A stretch of DNA of 51,674 bases from Thioalkalivibrio sp. (GCF_007692535.1 NZ_REBW01000214.1:1-51674); one strand, 5' to 3'; shown: positions 16,553 to 26,057, numbered from the stretch's first letter. Made by a program: numbers and translations. Notes: generated from the sequence alone by a model not told the origin.

Positions 16553-17548
16553 ATGTTGCGCTGGCGCCGTGATCTTCCGGCGACGTTGCTCATGCTGCTG
16601 TCGTTTACGCTGCACGCCGGGCAAGACGACCCCAATGTCTGGCTGGAGCGGATGGCGCAAAGTCTGCACACGCACAGTTACGAGGGGACCTTCATCTTCC
16701 AGCGCGGCGACCGCATCGACACGGTACGGGTGGTGCATTCGGCCGAAGACGGTGGCTACCGGGAGCGTTTGCAGACGCTCACCGGCTCCGCGCGCGAGGT
16801 CATCCGTTCGGTGGACCGCATCAGTGCCCTCAAGGGTGCGCGTGTGGAAGGCGATGGCGGGCAGCAGGGCGCGCCGCAAAGGCCCCCGGCGATCGCCGGC
16901 TCAATGTTGCGGGCCAACGAGCGTTATGACCTGCAGTCGCCGGGATACGATCGTATTGCCGGCTTCTCCTGTTACATGTTGCATGCCGAGGCACGGGACG
17001 GTTACCGCTACAGTCATCAGTATTGCCTGCACCGCGATACCGGGCTGCCCCTGTTGAGCGAACTGATCGACGCCGACGGACAGCTCCTGGAGCGACTGGT
17101 ATTCACCGAGCTGGAATTTCTGGACGTCGTGTTCGAGGAATCGCTGAAGGCACGCGGCTGTGATGCCCGTCATATTGAAATACGTTCCGCAGATGACGGG
17201 GGCACGGTGACCGGGCAGGAAGGGGAATGGTATTTCGAGGGTCTTCCTCCCGGCTTTGCCACGGTCATCGCCACTGAGCGCGTGTTCGGTCCGGATGCTG
17301 CGCCCTCCCTGCATTTCGTGCTCAGCGACGGACTGGCCACGGTTTCTGTCTACGTCGCCGCCAGCGAGGAGGTCTCCGAGGCCTTCGAAGGGTACACGCG
17401 TTCCGGCGCCACCCATGCAGTGGCCAGGCCTGTAGCCGGGCACCAGGTGACAGTGGTCGGTGAGGTGCCGAAGAAGACGGTCGAATGGATTGCCGAATCG
17501 GCGCGCTTCCGGGCCGCGGGTGCCGGCGAAGACGCAACGGCGCGCTGA
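16553..17548 (+). CDS. rseB: Sigma-E regulator RseB (MucB)
   Basis: A 331-residue periplasmic protein with a signal peptide (MLRWRRDLPATLLMLLSFTL, cut after HAG). The MucB/RseB core begins DPNVWLERMAQSLHTHSYEG, a LolA-like lipid-binding domain, followed by the smaller C-terminal domain (LHFVLSDGLATVSVYV, then HQVTVVGEVPKKTVEWIAES). It shields RseA from DegS until LPS or lipoprotein signals displace it. 7 bases after rseA. The ribosome site is only a GGGG run. Confidence 0.92.
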   Translation: MLRWRRDLPATLLMLLSFTLHAGQDDPNVWLERMAQSLHTHSYEGTFIFQRGDRIDTVRVVHSAEDGGYRERLQTLTGSAREVIRSVDRISALKGARVEGDGGQQGAPQRPPAIAGSMLRANERYDLQSPGYDRIAGFSCYMLHAEARDGYRYSHQYCLHRDTGLPLLSELIDADGQLLERLVFTELEFLDVVFEESLKARGCDARHIEIRSADDGGTVTGQEGEWYFEGLPPGFATVIATERVFGPDAAPSLHFVLSDGLATVSVYVAASEEVSEAFEGYTRSGATHAVARPVAGHQVTVVGEVPKKTVEWIAESARFRAAGAGEDATAR

Positions 17549-17562
17549 AGGTATCTCCGGCG

Positions 17563-18060
17563 ATGAGCGACTGGATCGAGGAACAGGGCGTCGTCGTGAA
17601 CGCTGATGATGCCTGGGCCACGGTGCGCATGCAGCGTCAGTCCACCTGCGGTTCCTGTTCCGCGCGCAGCGGTTGCGGCAACGGCGTGCTGTCCGAGGTG
17701 CTCGGGCGCCGGGCGCTGGAGCTTCGTCTGGCCAATGTCCATGGTCTGAGGCCCGGTGACCGTGTGACCCTGGGCATTCGCGATCGCGCGCTGGTTTCGG
17801 GTGCTTTGGCGATGTACATGCTGCCGCTGTTCGGCCTGATCGCGGCTCCAACACTTCTGGGAGCGCTGTTTGCCGGTCTGTCCGAGGGCTGGCTGATTCT
17901 CGCCGGTGCGGCCGGTTTCGGTTTGGGCCTGATGGTGGTGCGGCGCTGGCTGCGGGCCCAGGGACAGCGGTTCGACCCCGTGCTGCTTGGATGCGAGCCA
18001 GCCCGTCTTTCTCCGGCGCCGATGGCCGGTGCGGGCGGCCTGTCCCGTCCTGATTCCTGA
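17563..18060 (+). CDS. rseC: RseC/MucC-family membrane protein
   Basis: A 165-residue inner-membrane protein. An N-terminal domain with a cysteine cluster (C29, C32, C38 in STCGSCSARSGCG) precedes two adjacent TM helices (ALAMYMLPLFGLIAAPTLLG and WLILAGAAGFGLGLMVV). The family is linked to sigma-E regulation and to reduction of the SoxR cluster. The start at 17563 is taken because the matching MSDWIEEQGVVV begins the conserved part. Last gene of the rpoE operon before a 150-base gap. Confidence 0.9.
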   Translation: MSDWIEEQGVVVNADDAWATVRMQRQSTCGSCSARSGCGNGVLSEVLGRRALELRLANVHGLRPGDRVTLGIRDRALVSGALAMYMLPLFGLIAAPTLLGALFAGLSEGWLILAGAAGFGLGLMVVRRWLRAQGQRFDPVLLGCEPARLSPAPMAGAGGLSRPDS

Positions 18061-18156
18061 GCGCGGACGGCGGAAACCGCGTGACGTTTCGGCGCGTCGC
18101 GGCGTCCCCGCCCAAGGCGACATGAACCCCCTGGATGCCGGCCGGTTTCGTGAGCG

Positions 18157-18185
18157 GGAACTTGCGTGCCCGGATTCCCTCTAGA
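18157..18185 (+). promoter_or_regulatory. Sigma-E promoter of degP
   Basis: GGAACTT at 18157-18163, exactly 16 bases, then TCTAGA at 18180-18185. The -35 is identical to the sigma-E consensus and the -10 matches TCT at the key positions. The gene starts 30 bases further on. The sequence therefore predicts direct sigma-E control of the protease. Confidence 0.82.
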
Positions 18186-18214
18186 GTGATACTCACTGAC
18201 CCCTGAAGGTGCAC

Positions 18215-19630
18215 ATGAAAGCTTATCGATGGTTCTTCCTGGCGACGGTGCTGATTGCGCTTTCGATACCCGCATCCGCACGCCACCTGCCCGATTTCGT
18301 CGACCTGGCGGAACAATACAGCCCAGCGGTGGTGAATATTTCCACGTCTCGTGAGCGGCCCGCAGTAGAAGGCGGGGGGGGCGGGGCGCCCGACATCCCC
18401 GAGGGCATGCCGTTCGGTGATCTCCTCGAGCGTTTCTTCGGCGAGCGTGGCCAACCCGGGTTACCCGAGCGTTTCGAGCGTGGTTCGATGGGGTCCGGCT
18501 TCATCTACACTGAAGACGGCTACATCCTGACCAATCACCACGTGATCGAGAACGGTGGCGAGATCGTGGTGCGCCTGTCCGACCGGCGCGTCTTCACCGC
18601 TGAACTGATCGGTTCCGACCCACAGAGCGATGTGGCGGTGCTGAAGATCGACGCCGACGAACTGCCGACGCTGAAGCTGGGCAGCTCGGAATCCCTGAAG
18701 GTCGGCGAATGGGTGCTGGCGATCGGATCACCGTTCGGCTTCGATCACTCGGTGACGGCCGGCATCGTCAGCGCGAAGGGCCGCAGTCTCCCTTCCGACA
18801 ACTATGTTCCGTTCATCCAGACCGACGTGGCGATCAATCCGGGCAACTCCGGCGGTCCGCTGTTCAACATGGACGGCGAGGTGGTCGGCATCAACTCCCA
18901 GATCTACAGCCGCACCGGCGGGTTCATGGGCCTGTCCTTCGCGATCCCGATCGACATGGCCGTCGAGGTGGCCCGGCAGCTGCGCGAGACCGGCACCGTC
19001 ACTCGCGGCTGGCTGGGGGTGCTGATCCAGGAAGTGACGCGTGAACTGGCCGATTCCTTCGGTATGTCCCGGCCAACCGGGGCGCTGGTCGCGCAGGTGC
19101 AGCCGGACAGCCCGGCCGAAAAGGCCGGCTTCCGCACCGGAGACGTGATCCTGCGTTTCAACGGGATCGACGTGCCCCGCTCCAGTGCCCTGCCGCCGAT
19201 CGTCGGCCGGACCCCGGTGGGTTCCGAAGTCGATGTGGACGTGCGCCGCGGCGACGAGGAGATCGTGATCGGGGTTACCATCGAAGCGCTTCCCGAGGAA
19301 GTGGCCAGTGCCCGCAGTCGCACGCCCGCGCCGCCGGTACAGCCCCAGAGCCTGCTGGGGATGCAGGTCGAGCCCCTGACCGAAGAGGAACGTTCGGCGC
19401 TGGGTCTGGGCGAGTCGGGTATCCGGGTCATCGAAGTGACCGACAATCCCGCGCGCGCCGCAGGTGTGCGCTCCGGTGACGTGATCGCGCAGTTTGGCGG
19501 CGACCCCGTGACCTCCGTCGACGACTTCCGGGAGCAGGTGGAAGCCGCCTCGGCCGGACGATCCGTGCCGGTGTTGATCCACCGTGACGGCAACCCCGTG
19601 TTCATCGCCCTGCGCATCCCGAATTCGTGA
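18215..19630 (+). CDS. degP: Periplasmic serine protease DegP/MucD (Do family)
   Basis: A 471-residue HtrA protease. Signal peptide 1-23; protease domain with His109 (TNHHV), Asp139 (SDVAVLK) and Ser212 (GNSGGP); two PDZ domains at about 255-345 and 375-465. It degrades or refolds misfolded envelope proteins. An in-frame GTG at 18209 is possible, but the ATG at 18215 has AAGG at a better distance. A sigma-E consensus promoter lies just upstream, and the gene follows rseC as mucD does in Pseudomonas. Its stop overlaps a GTG used by the next frame. Confidence 0.95.
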   Translation: MKAYRWFFLATVLIALSIPASARHLPDFVDLAEQYSPAVVNISTSRERPAVEGGGGGAPDIPEGMPFGDLLERFFGERGQPGLPERFERGSMGSGFIYTEDGYILTNHHVIENGGEIVVRLSDRRVFTAELIGSDPQSDVAVLKIDADELPTLKLGSSESLKVGEWVLAIGSPFGFDHSVTAGIVSAKGRSLPSDNYVPFIQTDVAINPGNSGGPLFNMDGEVVGINSQIYSRTGGFMGLSFAIPIDMAVEVARQLRETGTVTRGWLGVLIQEVTRELADSFGMSRPTGALVAQVQPDSPAEKAGFRTGDVILRFNGIDVPRSSALPPIVGRTPVGSEVDVDVRRGDEEIVIGVTIEALPEEVASARSRTPAPPVQPQSLLGMQVEPLTEEERSALGLGESGIRVIEVTDNPARAAGVRSGDVIAQFGGDPVTSVDDFREQVEAASAGRSVPVLIHRDGNPVFIALRIPNS

Positions 19631-19953
19631 CCGGCGAAAGGCGCGGACTCGCCGGCCGCCCCGGCCAGCGACCCGCGTCATCGGGCCGCGCTAGCGTGCA
19701 GGGTCAGCCGGTTCGCCGGCTGACCCTTTACCATCGAGTCGACTGCGGGCTCTGCGAGAGGATGCTTGCGGAGCTATCGCAGCTGGAAAGCCGTTATACT
19801 TTCGCGCTTGAGCGTATCGACATCGATGAGGAGCCGGGACTTTCCGCGCGTTTCAATGCCAAGGTCCCCGTGCTGGCGGTGGACGGAGAGATCCTCTGCT
19901 GCCATTTCCTCGATACGTCGGCCCTGATCGACGAGCTGACCCGGAATGACTGA
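19627..19953 (+). CDS. Glutaredoxin-like protein (DUF836 type)
   Basis: A thioredoxin-fold protein: strand RLTLYHR, active site CGLC (C41 to C44 if the first GTG is used), helix, then [11 protein letters not shown] with the cis-Pro and a final helix. Family members are about 80-85 residues, which would suit a start at the GTG at 19696; the frame is open from a GTG at 19627 that overlaps the degP stop (GTGA), giving 108 residues with an Arg/Gly-rich N-terminus that looks non-conserved. A UUCG stem-loop sits at 19701-19726 inside the 5' part. It overlaps lepA by 8 bases. This gene between mucD and lepA is common in gammaproteobacteria. Confidence 0.8.
   Translation: MTGERRGLAGRPGQRPASSGRASVQGQPVRRLTLYHRVDCGLCERMLAELSQLESRYTFALERIDIDEEPGLSARFNAKVPVLAVDGEILCCHFLDTSALIDELTRND
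19701..19726 (+). terminator. Stem-loop with UUCG tetraloop after degP
   Basis: GGGTCAGCCGG (19701-19711), loop TTCG, CCGGCTGACCC (19716-19726), then TTTA. The 11-bp perfect stem with an extra-stable UUCG loop is typical of terminators, but the T-run is only three bases. It lies within the 5' end of the glutaredoxin-like coding frame, so it may be an attenuator after degP or mark the true start of the downstream gene as later than 19627. Confidence 0.5.
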
Positions 19954-21748
19954 AACCCGACTGACCCGCAACTTCTCCATCATCGCGCACATCGACCACG
20001 GGAAATCCACACTCGCCGACCGGCTGATCCAGGTCTGCGGTGGTCTGGCCGAGCGCGAGATGGCGGAACAGGTGCTGGATTCGATGGACCTGGAACGCGA
20101 GCGCGGGATCACCATCAAGGCGCAGAGCGTGTCGCTGTACTACGACGCGGCCGACGGCGAGCGCTACCAGCTCAACTTCATCGATACTCCCGGCCACGTC
20201 GACTTCTCCTACGAGGTGTCGCGCTCCCTCGCCGCCTGTGAGGGAGCGCTCCTGGTGGTGGATGCCTCGCAGGGCGTCGAGGCGCAAAGCGTCGCGAACT
20301 GCTACACGGCGATCGATCAGGGTCTGGAAGTGGTGCCGGTGCTGAACAAGATCGACCTGCCGGCCGCCGACCCCGACCGGGTCGCCACCGAGATCGAGGA
20401 CGTGATCGGGATCGAGGCCGAGAATGCGATCCGGGTCTCGGCCAAGACCGGGGAGGGGATTGCGGACCTGCTGGAAGAGTTGGTTCGGCGGATTCCGCCG
20501 CCGGAAGGCAGTGCCGACGCGCCGCTGCAGGCGCTGGTCATCGACTCCTGGTATGACAACTACCTTGGTGTCGTGGCGCTGGTGCGGGTCAAGTCCGGAC
20601 GCCTCTACGCCAAGCGCCGGATCATCGCGATGTCGGTGGGCCGCGCCTACGAGGTCGATCGAGTCGGTGTGTTCACACCGAAACCGCTGGACAAACCGTT
20701 CCTGGAGGTCGGCGAGGTCGGCTACGTCATCGCCAGCATCAAGGACATCACCGGTGCCAAGGTCGGCGATACCTTCACCGACGCGCAGAAGCCGGCCGGG
20801 AACCCGCTCCCCGGCTTCAAGGAGATCCAGTCCCGGGTCTTTGCCGGCCTGTTCCCGATCAGCGCGGAGGACTTCAACGACCTGCGCGAGGCCCTGGACA
20901 AGCTGCGCCTGAACGATGCCTCCCTGCGGTTCGAGCCGGAGACCTCTCAGGCGCTGGGCTTCGGGTTCCGTTGCGGTTTTCTCGGCATGCTGCACATGGA
21001 GATCGTGCAGGAGCGCCTCGAGCGGGAGTACGGACTGGACCTGATCTCGACCGCGCCCACCGTGGTCTACGAGGTTGAAAAGACCAGCGGTGAGGTGGTG
21101 CCGGTACACAATCCCTCCGAGCTGCCCCCGTCCAACGAGATCGCCGAGATCCGCGAGCCCATCATCCTGGCCAATATCCTGGCACCCCAGGAATACGTGG
21201 GCGCAGTGATGACCCTGTGCGTGGAGAAGCGCGGCGTCCAGGTGAAGATGCAGTACATGGGCAGGCAGGTCGCGCTGTCCTATGAGATGCCGATGTCCGA
21301 GGTGGTGATGGATTTCTTTGACCGCCTGAAGTCGGCGACCAAGGGGTATGCGTCGTTCGATTATCAGCCGCTGCGGTTTCAGGCGGCGCCGCTCGTGCGG
21401 GTCGATGTCCTGATCAACGGTGAGCGCGTCGACGCGCTGTCGGCCATCCTGCACCGCGACCAGGCCCAGAGCCGCGGGCGGGACCTGACCGAACGCATGT
21501 GTGGCATCATCCCCCGGCAGATGTTCGAGGTGGCGATACAGGCAGCGATCGGCTCCAAGGTCATTGCGCGGTCGACGGTCAAGGCGCTGCGCAAGAATGT
21601 GCTCGCAAAGTGCTACGGCGGTGATGTCAGCCGCAAGCGCAAACTGCTGGAAAAGCAGAAGGCCGGCAAGCGTCGCATGAAGCAGATCGGGCGTGTCGAC
21701 GTACCCCAGGAGGCCTTCCTCGCCGTGCTGTCCACGGGCGACAAGTGA
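19946..21748 (+). CDS. lepA: Translation elongation factor 4 (LepA)
   Basis: A 600-residue translational GTPase. G1 [10 protein letters not shown] near residue 15, DTPGHVD (G3), NKIDLP (G4), then EF-G-like domains II, III and V and the LepA-specific C-terminal domain ([20 protein letters not shown]). It acts on stalled or mistranslocated ribosomes and in 30S biogenesis. The start overlaps the stop of the glutaredoxin-like gene by 8 bases. lepA-lepB-rnc-era-recO is the standard order. Confidence 0.97.
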   Translation: MTETRLTRNFSIIAHIDHGKSTLADRLIQVCGGLAEREMAEQVLDSMDLERERGITIKAQSVSLYYDAADGERYQLNFIDTPGHVDFSYEVSRSLAACEGALLVVDASQGVEAQSVANCYTAIDQGLEVVPVLNKIDLPAADPDRVATEIEDVIGIEAENAIRVSAKTGEGIADLLEELVRRIPPPEGSADAPLQALVIDSWYDNYLGVVALVRVKSGRLYAKRRIIAMSVGRAYEVDRVGVFTPKPLDKPFLEVGEVGYVIASIKDITGAKVGDTFTDAQKPAGNPLPGFKEIQSRVFAGLFPISAEDFNDLREALDKLRLNDASLRFEPETSQALGFGFRCGFLGMLHMEIVQERLEREYGLDLISTAPTVVYEVEKTSGEVVPVHNPSELPPSNEIAEIREPIILANILAPQEYVGAVMTLCVEKRGVQVKMQYMGRQVALSYEMPMSEVVMDFFDRLKSATKGYASFDYQPLRFQAAPLVRVDVLINGERVDALSAILHRDQAQSRGRDLTERMCGIIPRQMFEVAIQAAIGSKVIARSTVKALRKNVLAKCYGGDVSRKRKLLEKQKAGKRRMKQIGRVDVPQEAFLAVLSTGDK

Positions 21749-21791
21749 CGCGGCGGAGTCTGATGAGCGGCATCAAGGAAAAGGATCGTTT

Positions 21792-22565
21792 ATGACATTC
21801 AGCCTGGAGCTGATTTTGGTGCTGGCGACGCTGGCGACGGGAGTCATCTGGCTCGGCTGGGTCGTCGCCAGGCGGTGGATGAGTCCCGAACGGCGCGCGA
21901 CCCTGCCCTGGTACGTCGACTATTCCCGATCGTTCTTTCCGGTGCTGCTGATCGTGCTGGTGCTGCGGTCCTTCGTCGCCGAGCCCTTCCGCATCCCCTC
22001 CGGTTCGATGATGCCCACGCTGCTGGTCGGCGATTTCATCCTGGTCAACAAGTTTTCCTATGGCGTGCGGTTGCCGGTCACGCGCACCGTGATCCTGGAG
22101 ACGGGCAAGCCGGAGCGGGGCGACGTGGCGGTGTTCAAGTATCCCCGCAACCCGGCGGAGGATTACATCAAGCGCGTGGTCGGTCTCCCCGGAGACCGGA
22201 TCGAATTCCGTGACCGGACGCTGTTCGTGAATGGAGAGCCCCAGGAAACGGAATTGCTCGGCACCTATGAAGGCGTCGGTTCGGGGCGCATGATGACGGG
22301 GGCAAACCATTTCCTGGAGCATCTCGGCGATACCCCCCACGAAATCCTGATGTGGGAGCAAAGCCCGGGTCTGACGGGAACGGTGCGGGTACCCGAAGGC
22401 CACTACTTCATGGTTGGCGACAACCGGGACAACAGCAACGACAGTCGCATGTGGGGCTTCGTGTCCGAGGATCTCCTGGTCGGCCGGGCCCTCTTCATTT
22501 GGCTGAACTGGGATTACACTGGTGGGCACTGGGATTTCTCCCGGGTCGGTAACCGCATTCAATGA
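21792..22565 (+). CDS. lepB: Signal peptidase I
   Basis: A 257-residue inner-membrane serine protease. Two N-terminal TM helices (5-26 and 48-62) are followed by the catalytic Ser72 in PSGSMMPTL, the catalytic Lys127 in YIKRVVGLPGD and the box GDNRDNSNDSR. It removes signal peptides from exported preproteins. The start at 21792 has AAGGA upstream; the frame is open further upstream into lepA. Its stop overlaps the next start by 4 bases (ATGA). Confidence 0.95.
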   Translation: MTFSLELILVLATLATGVIWLGWVVARRWMSPERRATLPWYVDYSRSFFPVLLIVLVLRSFVAEPFRIPSGSMMPTLLVGDFILVNKFSYGVRLPVTRTVILETGKPERGDVAVFKYPRNPAEDYIKRVVGLPGDRIEFRDRTLFVNGEPQETELLGTYEGVGSGRMMTGANHFLEHLGDTPHEILMWEQSPGLTGTVRVPEGHYFMVGDNRDNSNDSRMWGFVSEDLLVGRALFIWLNWDYTGGHWDFSRVGNRIQ

Positions 22566-22966
22566 CCATACAGAGGGGGATGGGGGCGATGATGAGATCC
22601 AGGCAAAGAATACGTGGGATTGGTGCGTTCACCGTGATCGTGTTCATCGTGTTCGCGGTGCTGGTCGCGAACTTCTTTCTGACCGTCGGCAAGGACTACC
22701 TGCAGTATTTCACGGTGCGCAGTGTCGTCACGGACGTCGCCGCCGCACCGGGAGCCGCCGAGCGGACCGACCGGCAGCTCTGGAGCGAGATCGACCGGCG
22801 TTTTTCGATCAACTCGGTCTATGAGCTGAAGGCGCCCGAGATCATCAGCTTCACGGAGGACGGCGGCGGCCGTTTCATGTTGCTCGAGTACGAGGTGCGG
22901 CGTAACTTTTTCGCGAACCTCGATCTGATCGCCAAGTTCAATCGCCGCGACAAGCTTGCGCCTTGA
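22562..22966 (+). CDS. DUF4845 membrane-anchored protein
   Basis: A 134-residue protein with an N-terminal TM helix (FTVIVFIVFAVLVANFFLTV, about 24-43) and a small soluble domain (YFTVRSVV, WSEIDRRFSINSVYELKAPE, VEYEVRRNFFANLDLIAKF-like). It matches the DUF4845 family found between lepB and rnc in gammaproteobacteria; function unknown. The first ATG overlaps the lepB stop, but a later ATG at 22589 or 22592 has a better GGGGG site, so the protein may begin at Met10 or Met11. Confidence 0.82.
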   Translation: MTIQRGMGAMMRSRQRIRGIGAFTVIVFIVFAVLVANFFLTVGKDYLQYFTVRSVVTDVAAAPGAAERTDRQLWSEIDRRFSINSVYELKAPEIISFTEDGGGRFMLLEYEVRRNFFANLDLIAKFNRRDKLAP

Positions 22967-23040
22967 CGGGACCGGTCGCCCTTGCGCCGTCCTACCCCGC
23001 GTGTGGGTCGGCAGAAGCTGACGTCCGACCCCCCGCTCCG

Positions 23041-23721
23041 ATGACTGCCACGGATTTTCGAAGCCTTCTGCCCGAGGCCCTGCGGGGTGCGCAGTCGCTG
23101 GAGCAGGCGCTGACCCACCGCAGCGCGAGCGGGAGGCACAACGAGCGCCTGGAATTCCTCGGCGACGCGGTACTGGGGCTCGTGATTGCCGACGCACTCT
23201 TCCGATCCCTGCCGGAGGCTCCGGAAGGCGACCTGACGCGCTTGCGGGCTGCGCTGGTCAATCGGGGTTCGCTGGCCGAACTCGCCCGCGCGGCGGGTAT
23301 GGAGGGCGCTCTGAATCTCGGGCAGGGCGAGCGCAAGAGCGGCGGTCAGCGGCGGGAGTCCATTCTTGCCGATGCACTGGAGGCGCTGATTGGAGCGAGC
23401 TACCAGGTGGCGGGATTCGATGCCGCGCGCGATTTCGTACTGCAGCTGTACGCGGATCGGCTCGCGGCCCTGCCCAGCGCCGAGTCCCTGAAGGACCCGA
23501 AGACCCGCCTGCAGGAATTCCTGCAGGGGCGGGGACGGGAACTGCCTGAGTATCAGGTGCTGGAGGTCTCGGGGCCGGACCACCAGCGGGAATTTACGGT
23601 GGAGGTCCGGCTGCCCAGCGAGTCCTGGGGGCAACGCGGCACCGGTCCCAGCCGTCGCGCGGCGGAGCAAGCCGCGGCCGAGGCGGCCCTGAATCGCCTG
23701 CAATCGGAGTCAGGCACATGA
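23041..23721 (+). CDS. rnc: Ribonuclease III
   Basis: A 226-residue enzyme, the same length as E. coli RNase III. The signature NERLEFLGDAVLG is at 34-46 with catalytic E38 and D42, a second acidic pair in ILADALEALIGA, and a dsRNA-binding domain at about 150-224 (DPKTRLQEFLQGR, then the Ala-rich helix at the end). It processes rRNA and cleaves structured mRNA. The frame begins at a TTG (22963), but the ATG at 23041 gives the family length. Confidence 0.95.
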   Translation: MTATDFRSLLPEALRGAQSLEQALTHRSASGRHNERLEFLGDAVLGLVIADALFRSLPEAPEGDLTRLRAALVNRGSLAELARAAGMEGALNLGQGERKSGGQRRESILADALEALIGASYQVAGFDAARDFVLQLYADRLAALPSAESLKDPKTRLQEFLQGRGRELPEYQVLEVSGPDHQREFTVEVRLPSESWGQRGTGPSRRAAEQAAAEAALNRLQSESGT

Positions 23722-24623
23722 GCGAAGTACCGCAGACGCGTTGCGGCCTGGTGGCTCTGGTGGGGCGTCCCAACGTCGGGAAGACCACCCTGTTGAACCG
23801 GATGGTCGGAGAAAAGCTGGCTGCGATCACCCGCAAGCCGCATACCACACGCAACCGCATCCTTGGGATCGTGACCCGCGGTCGGGACCAGACGGTACTG
23901 ATCGATACCCCGGGGATCGATGCCGAGCGCAGCCGGCTGATGAACCGCGTACTGAACCGCACCGCGGTCCAGGCACTGGCGGATGCCGACATCGTCTGTT
24001 TCATCATCGAGGCCGGGCGTTTCGAGGCCGGCGATGCATTCATCCTGGAGGCCATCCGCGCGGCCGGCCGACCCGCCGTGCTGGTCGTGAACAAGGTGGA
24101 CCGGGTCGCCGACAAGAGCACACTGTTGCCGTTCCTTGAGACCCGCGCGGGCGAATTCGACTACCTGGGCATCGTTCCGCTGTCGGGCAAGACCGGCAAG
24201 AACCTCGAGGGACTGATCGATGAACTGCGCACGCACCTGCCGGAGGGGCCGTTCCTGTACGACCCCGAGCAGCTGAGCGATCGTCCCGAACGGTTCCGCG
24301 CCGAGGAGATGATCCGCGAGGCACTCCTGGAGCGTCTCGGACAGGAGGTCCCCTATGCGGTGGCCGTGCGCGTCGAGGACTGGGAGGACCGTCCGGGCAT
24401 CACCCATATCGATGCGCTGATCCTGGTCGAGCGTGACAGCCAGAAGGGCATCGTGATCGGCAAGGGCGGGCAGATGCTGAAGCGGATCGGCCAGGCGGCC
24501 CGCGAGCAGCTGGAGACTCTGCTCGGACGCAAGATCATGCTGCGCCTGACCGTCCGCGTCGAGGAGGGCTGGTCGCAGAGCAATCGCGCCTTGCGGGAAC
24601 TGGGGATCGAAGAGCCCCGGTGA
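23718..24623 (+). CDS. era: GTPase Era
   Basis: A 301-residue protein. G1 GRPNVGKTT (16-24), G2 TTRNRILG, G3 DTPG, G4 NKVD, and a C-terminal KH domain (GIVIGKGGQMLKRIGQAARE) that binds the 3' end of 16S rRNA. It acts in 30S assembly. It overlaps rnc by 4 bases and recO by 4 bases, so rnc, era and recO are probably translationally coupled. Confidence 0.96.
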   Translation: MSEVPQTRCGLVALVGRPNVGKTTLLNRMVGEKLAAITRKPHTTRNRILGIVTRGRDQTVLIDTPGIDAERSRLMNRVLNRTAVQALADADIVCFIIEAGRFEAGDAFILEAIRAAGRPAVLVVNKVDRVADKSTLLPFLETRAGEFDYLGIVPLSGKTGKNLEGLIDELRTHLPEGPFLYDPEQLSDRPERFRAEEMIREALLERLGQEVPYAVAVRVEDWEDRPGITHIDALILVERDSQKGIVIGKGGQMLKRIGQAAREQLETLLGRKIMLRLTVRVEEGWSQSNRALRELGIEEPR

Positions 24624-25285
24624 CGGCGGATCGGCAGGAACTGCTCGTTACGGGATTCGTGCTGCATGCTCGGCCGTTCCGCGAAAACAGTCGGATCCTG
24701 GAATTGATCACGCGTGACGCGGGCCGGCTCGCGGTTCTTGCGCGCGGGCGGGCCGGCAGCCTCCGGCCGTTCGTGCTGCTCGACCTGGCCTGGCGCGGTC
24801 GGGGAGAGTTGCCCAACCTGACCGTCGGCGAGGAGAGGCGGGCCTTCCCGCTGACCGGTCGGTCGATGGTCTGCGCCCTGTACCTGAACGAGCTGGTGCT
24901 GCACCTGTTCCCGCGTGATGTACGTGCCGGAGACGCCGTTGCGATTCTGCAAGAGGCCTACCAGGGTCTGCTGGCACCGGAACGTCCCGAGCATGCGCTG
25001 CGCGCCGCCGAGTGGTCGCTCCTGTGTCTCCTGGACTCGGGCCTGGAGCACGTTTCCGGCGCGGAACTCGAAGCCGATGCACACTATCGCTATCAACCCG
25101 ACGCGGGGCTGAGCGAACCCGTTGCCGCCGGGGCGCCTGGCGCCCTGACCGGTGCGGCCCTGTTGGCGCTCGCCACGGGCTCCAGGCTGGCCGATAATGA
25201 CCAGCGCGCGGCGCGTGACTTCATGCGCAGGCTCATCGATCAACACCTCGACGGCCGGGAGATCCAGACCCGGCGTCTTCTCTGA
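24620..25285 (+). CDS. recO: DNA repair protein RecO
   Basis: A 221-residue protein beginning with GTG that overlaps the era stop. The N-terminal OB domain is recognisable (GFVLHARPFRENSRILELIT, then GRLAVLARGRAGS), followed by the alpha-helical region (LYLNELVLHLFPRD) and the C-terminal helices ending ARDFMRRLIDQHLDGREIQT. No zinc finger is present, as in other gammaproteobacterial RecO. It anneals SSB-coated DNA and loads RecA with RecR. Confidence 0.92.
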   Translation: MTADRQELLVTGFVLHARPFRENSRILELITRDAGRLAVLARGRAGSLRPFVLLDLAWRGRGELPNLTVGEERRAFPLTGRSMVCALYLNELVLHLFPRDVRAGDAVAILQEAYQGLLAPERPEHALRAAEWSLLCLLDSGLEHVSGAELEADAHYRYQPDAGLSEPVAAGAPGALTGAALLALATGSRLADNDQRAARDFMRRLIDQHLDGREIQTRRLL

Positions 25286-25301
25286 CGGGAAAGACCGCAT
25301 C

Positions 25302-26057
25302 ATGGCAGCCTACGTCCCCCCTGCGCTTCGGCTCGGGGTCAACCTCGATCACATCGCCACCATCCGCCAGGCCCGGCACACTCCGTACCCGGATCTGATG
25401 CACGCGGTGCGTCTGGCCGAGGCCAGCGGGGCCGATTCGATTACCCTGCACCTGCGCGAGGATCGCCGCCACATCCAGGACGATGACGTCTTCGGCATCA
25501 AGCCGCGTCTGGCCCGGCCACTGAATCTCGAGATGGCGGCGACCGACGGCATGCAGGCCATTGCGCTGAAACTGCTGCCGGAGGCCTGCTGCATCGTGCC
25601 GGAGCGTCGGGAGGAACTCACCACGGAGGGCGGTCTGGATGCTGTCGGACAGCAGGTTCGCCTGCATGACTTCGTGCAGCCCCTGGCCGCTGCCGGGATC
25701 GAGGTGTCGCTGTTCGTCGAGCCGGACCTGCGCCAGCTGGAGGCCGCAGTCGCCATCGGAGCGCCCGTGGTGGAACTCCACACCGGCGCCTACGCCAATG
25801 CGCGTGACCCCGAGCAACGGGCGCGCCTGATCGAGGGGCTGTTCGAGGCGGCGCGGGTCGGCCACGAGATGGGCCTGGTGATCAACGCCGGACACGGACT
25901 GGACTACGACAACGTGCGGCCGATCGCGGCCCACCCCCTGTTTCATGAACTCAACATCGGCCATTCGATCATCGCCCGTGCGCTGTTCACGGGGTTGCCC
26001 GAGGCGGTGAGCCACATGCGCGGCGTGATGGACGCCGCGCGCCGCGACGGCGCCTGA
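25302..26057 (+). CDS. pdxJ: Pyridoxine 5'-phosphate synthase
   Basis: A 251-residue TIM-barrel enzyme. LGVNLDHIATIRQAR at the N-terminus, DSITLHLREDRRHIQD, the catalytic Glu in LNLEMAATDGM, and the C-terminal GHGLDYDNV and ELNIGHSIIARALFTGL are family signatures. It condenses 1-deoxyxylulose 5-phosphate with 3-amino-2-oxopropyl phosphate to make vitamin B6. 16 bases after recO and 21 before acpS, the standard order. Confidence 0.96.
   Translation: MAAYVPPALRLGVNLDHIATIRQARHTPYPDLMHAVRLAEASGADSITLHLREDRRHIQDDDVFGIKPRLARPLNLEMAATDGMQAIALKLLPEACCIVPERREELTTEGGLDAVGQQVRLHDFVQPLAAAGIEVSLFVEPDLRQLEAAVAIGAPVVELHTGAYANARDPEQRARLIEGLFEAARVGHEMGLVINAGHGLDYDNVRPIAAHPLFHELNIGHSIIARALFTGLPEAVSHMRGVMDAARRDGA

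Noticed and set aside
19795-19800. TATACT inside the glutaredoxin-like gene as a lepA promoter
   Set aside because: No -35 at suitable spacing; lepA is coupled by overlap to the upstream gene.
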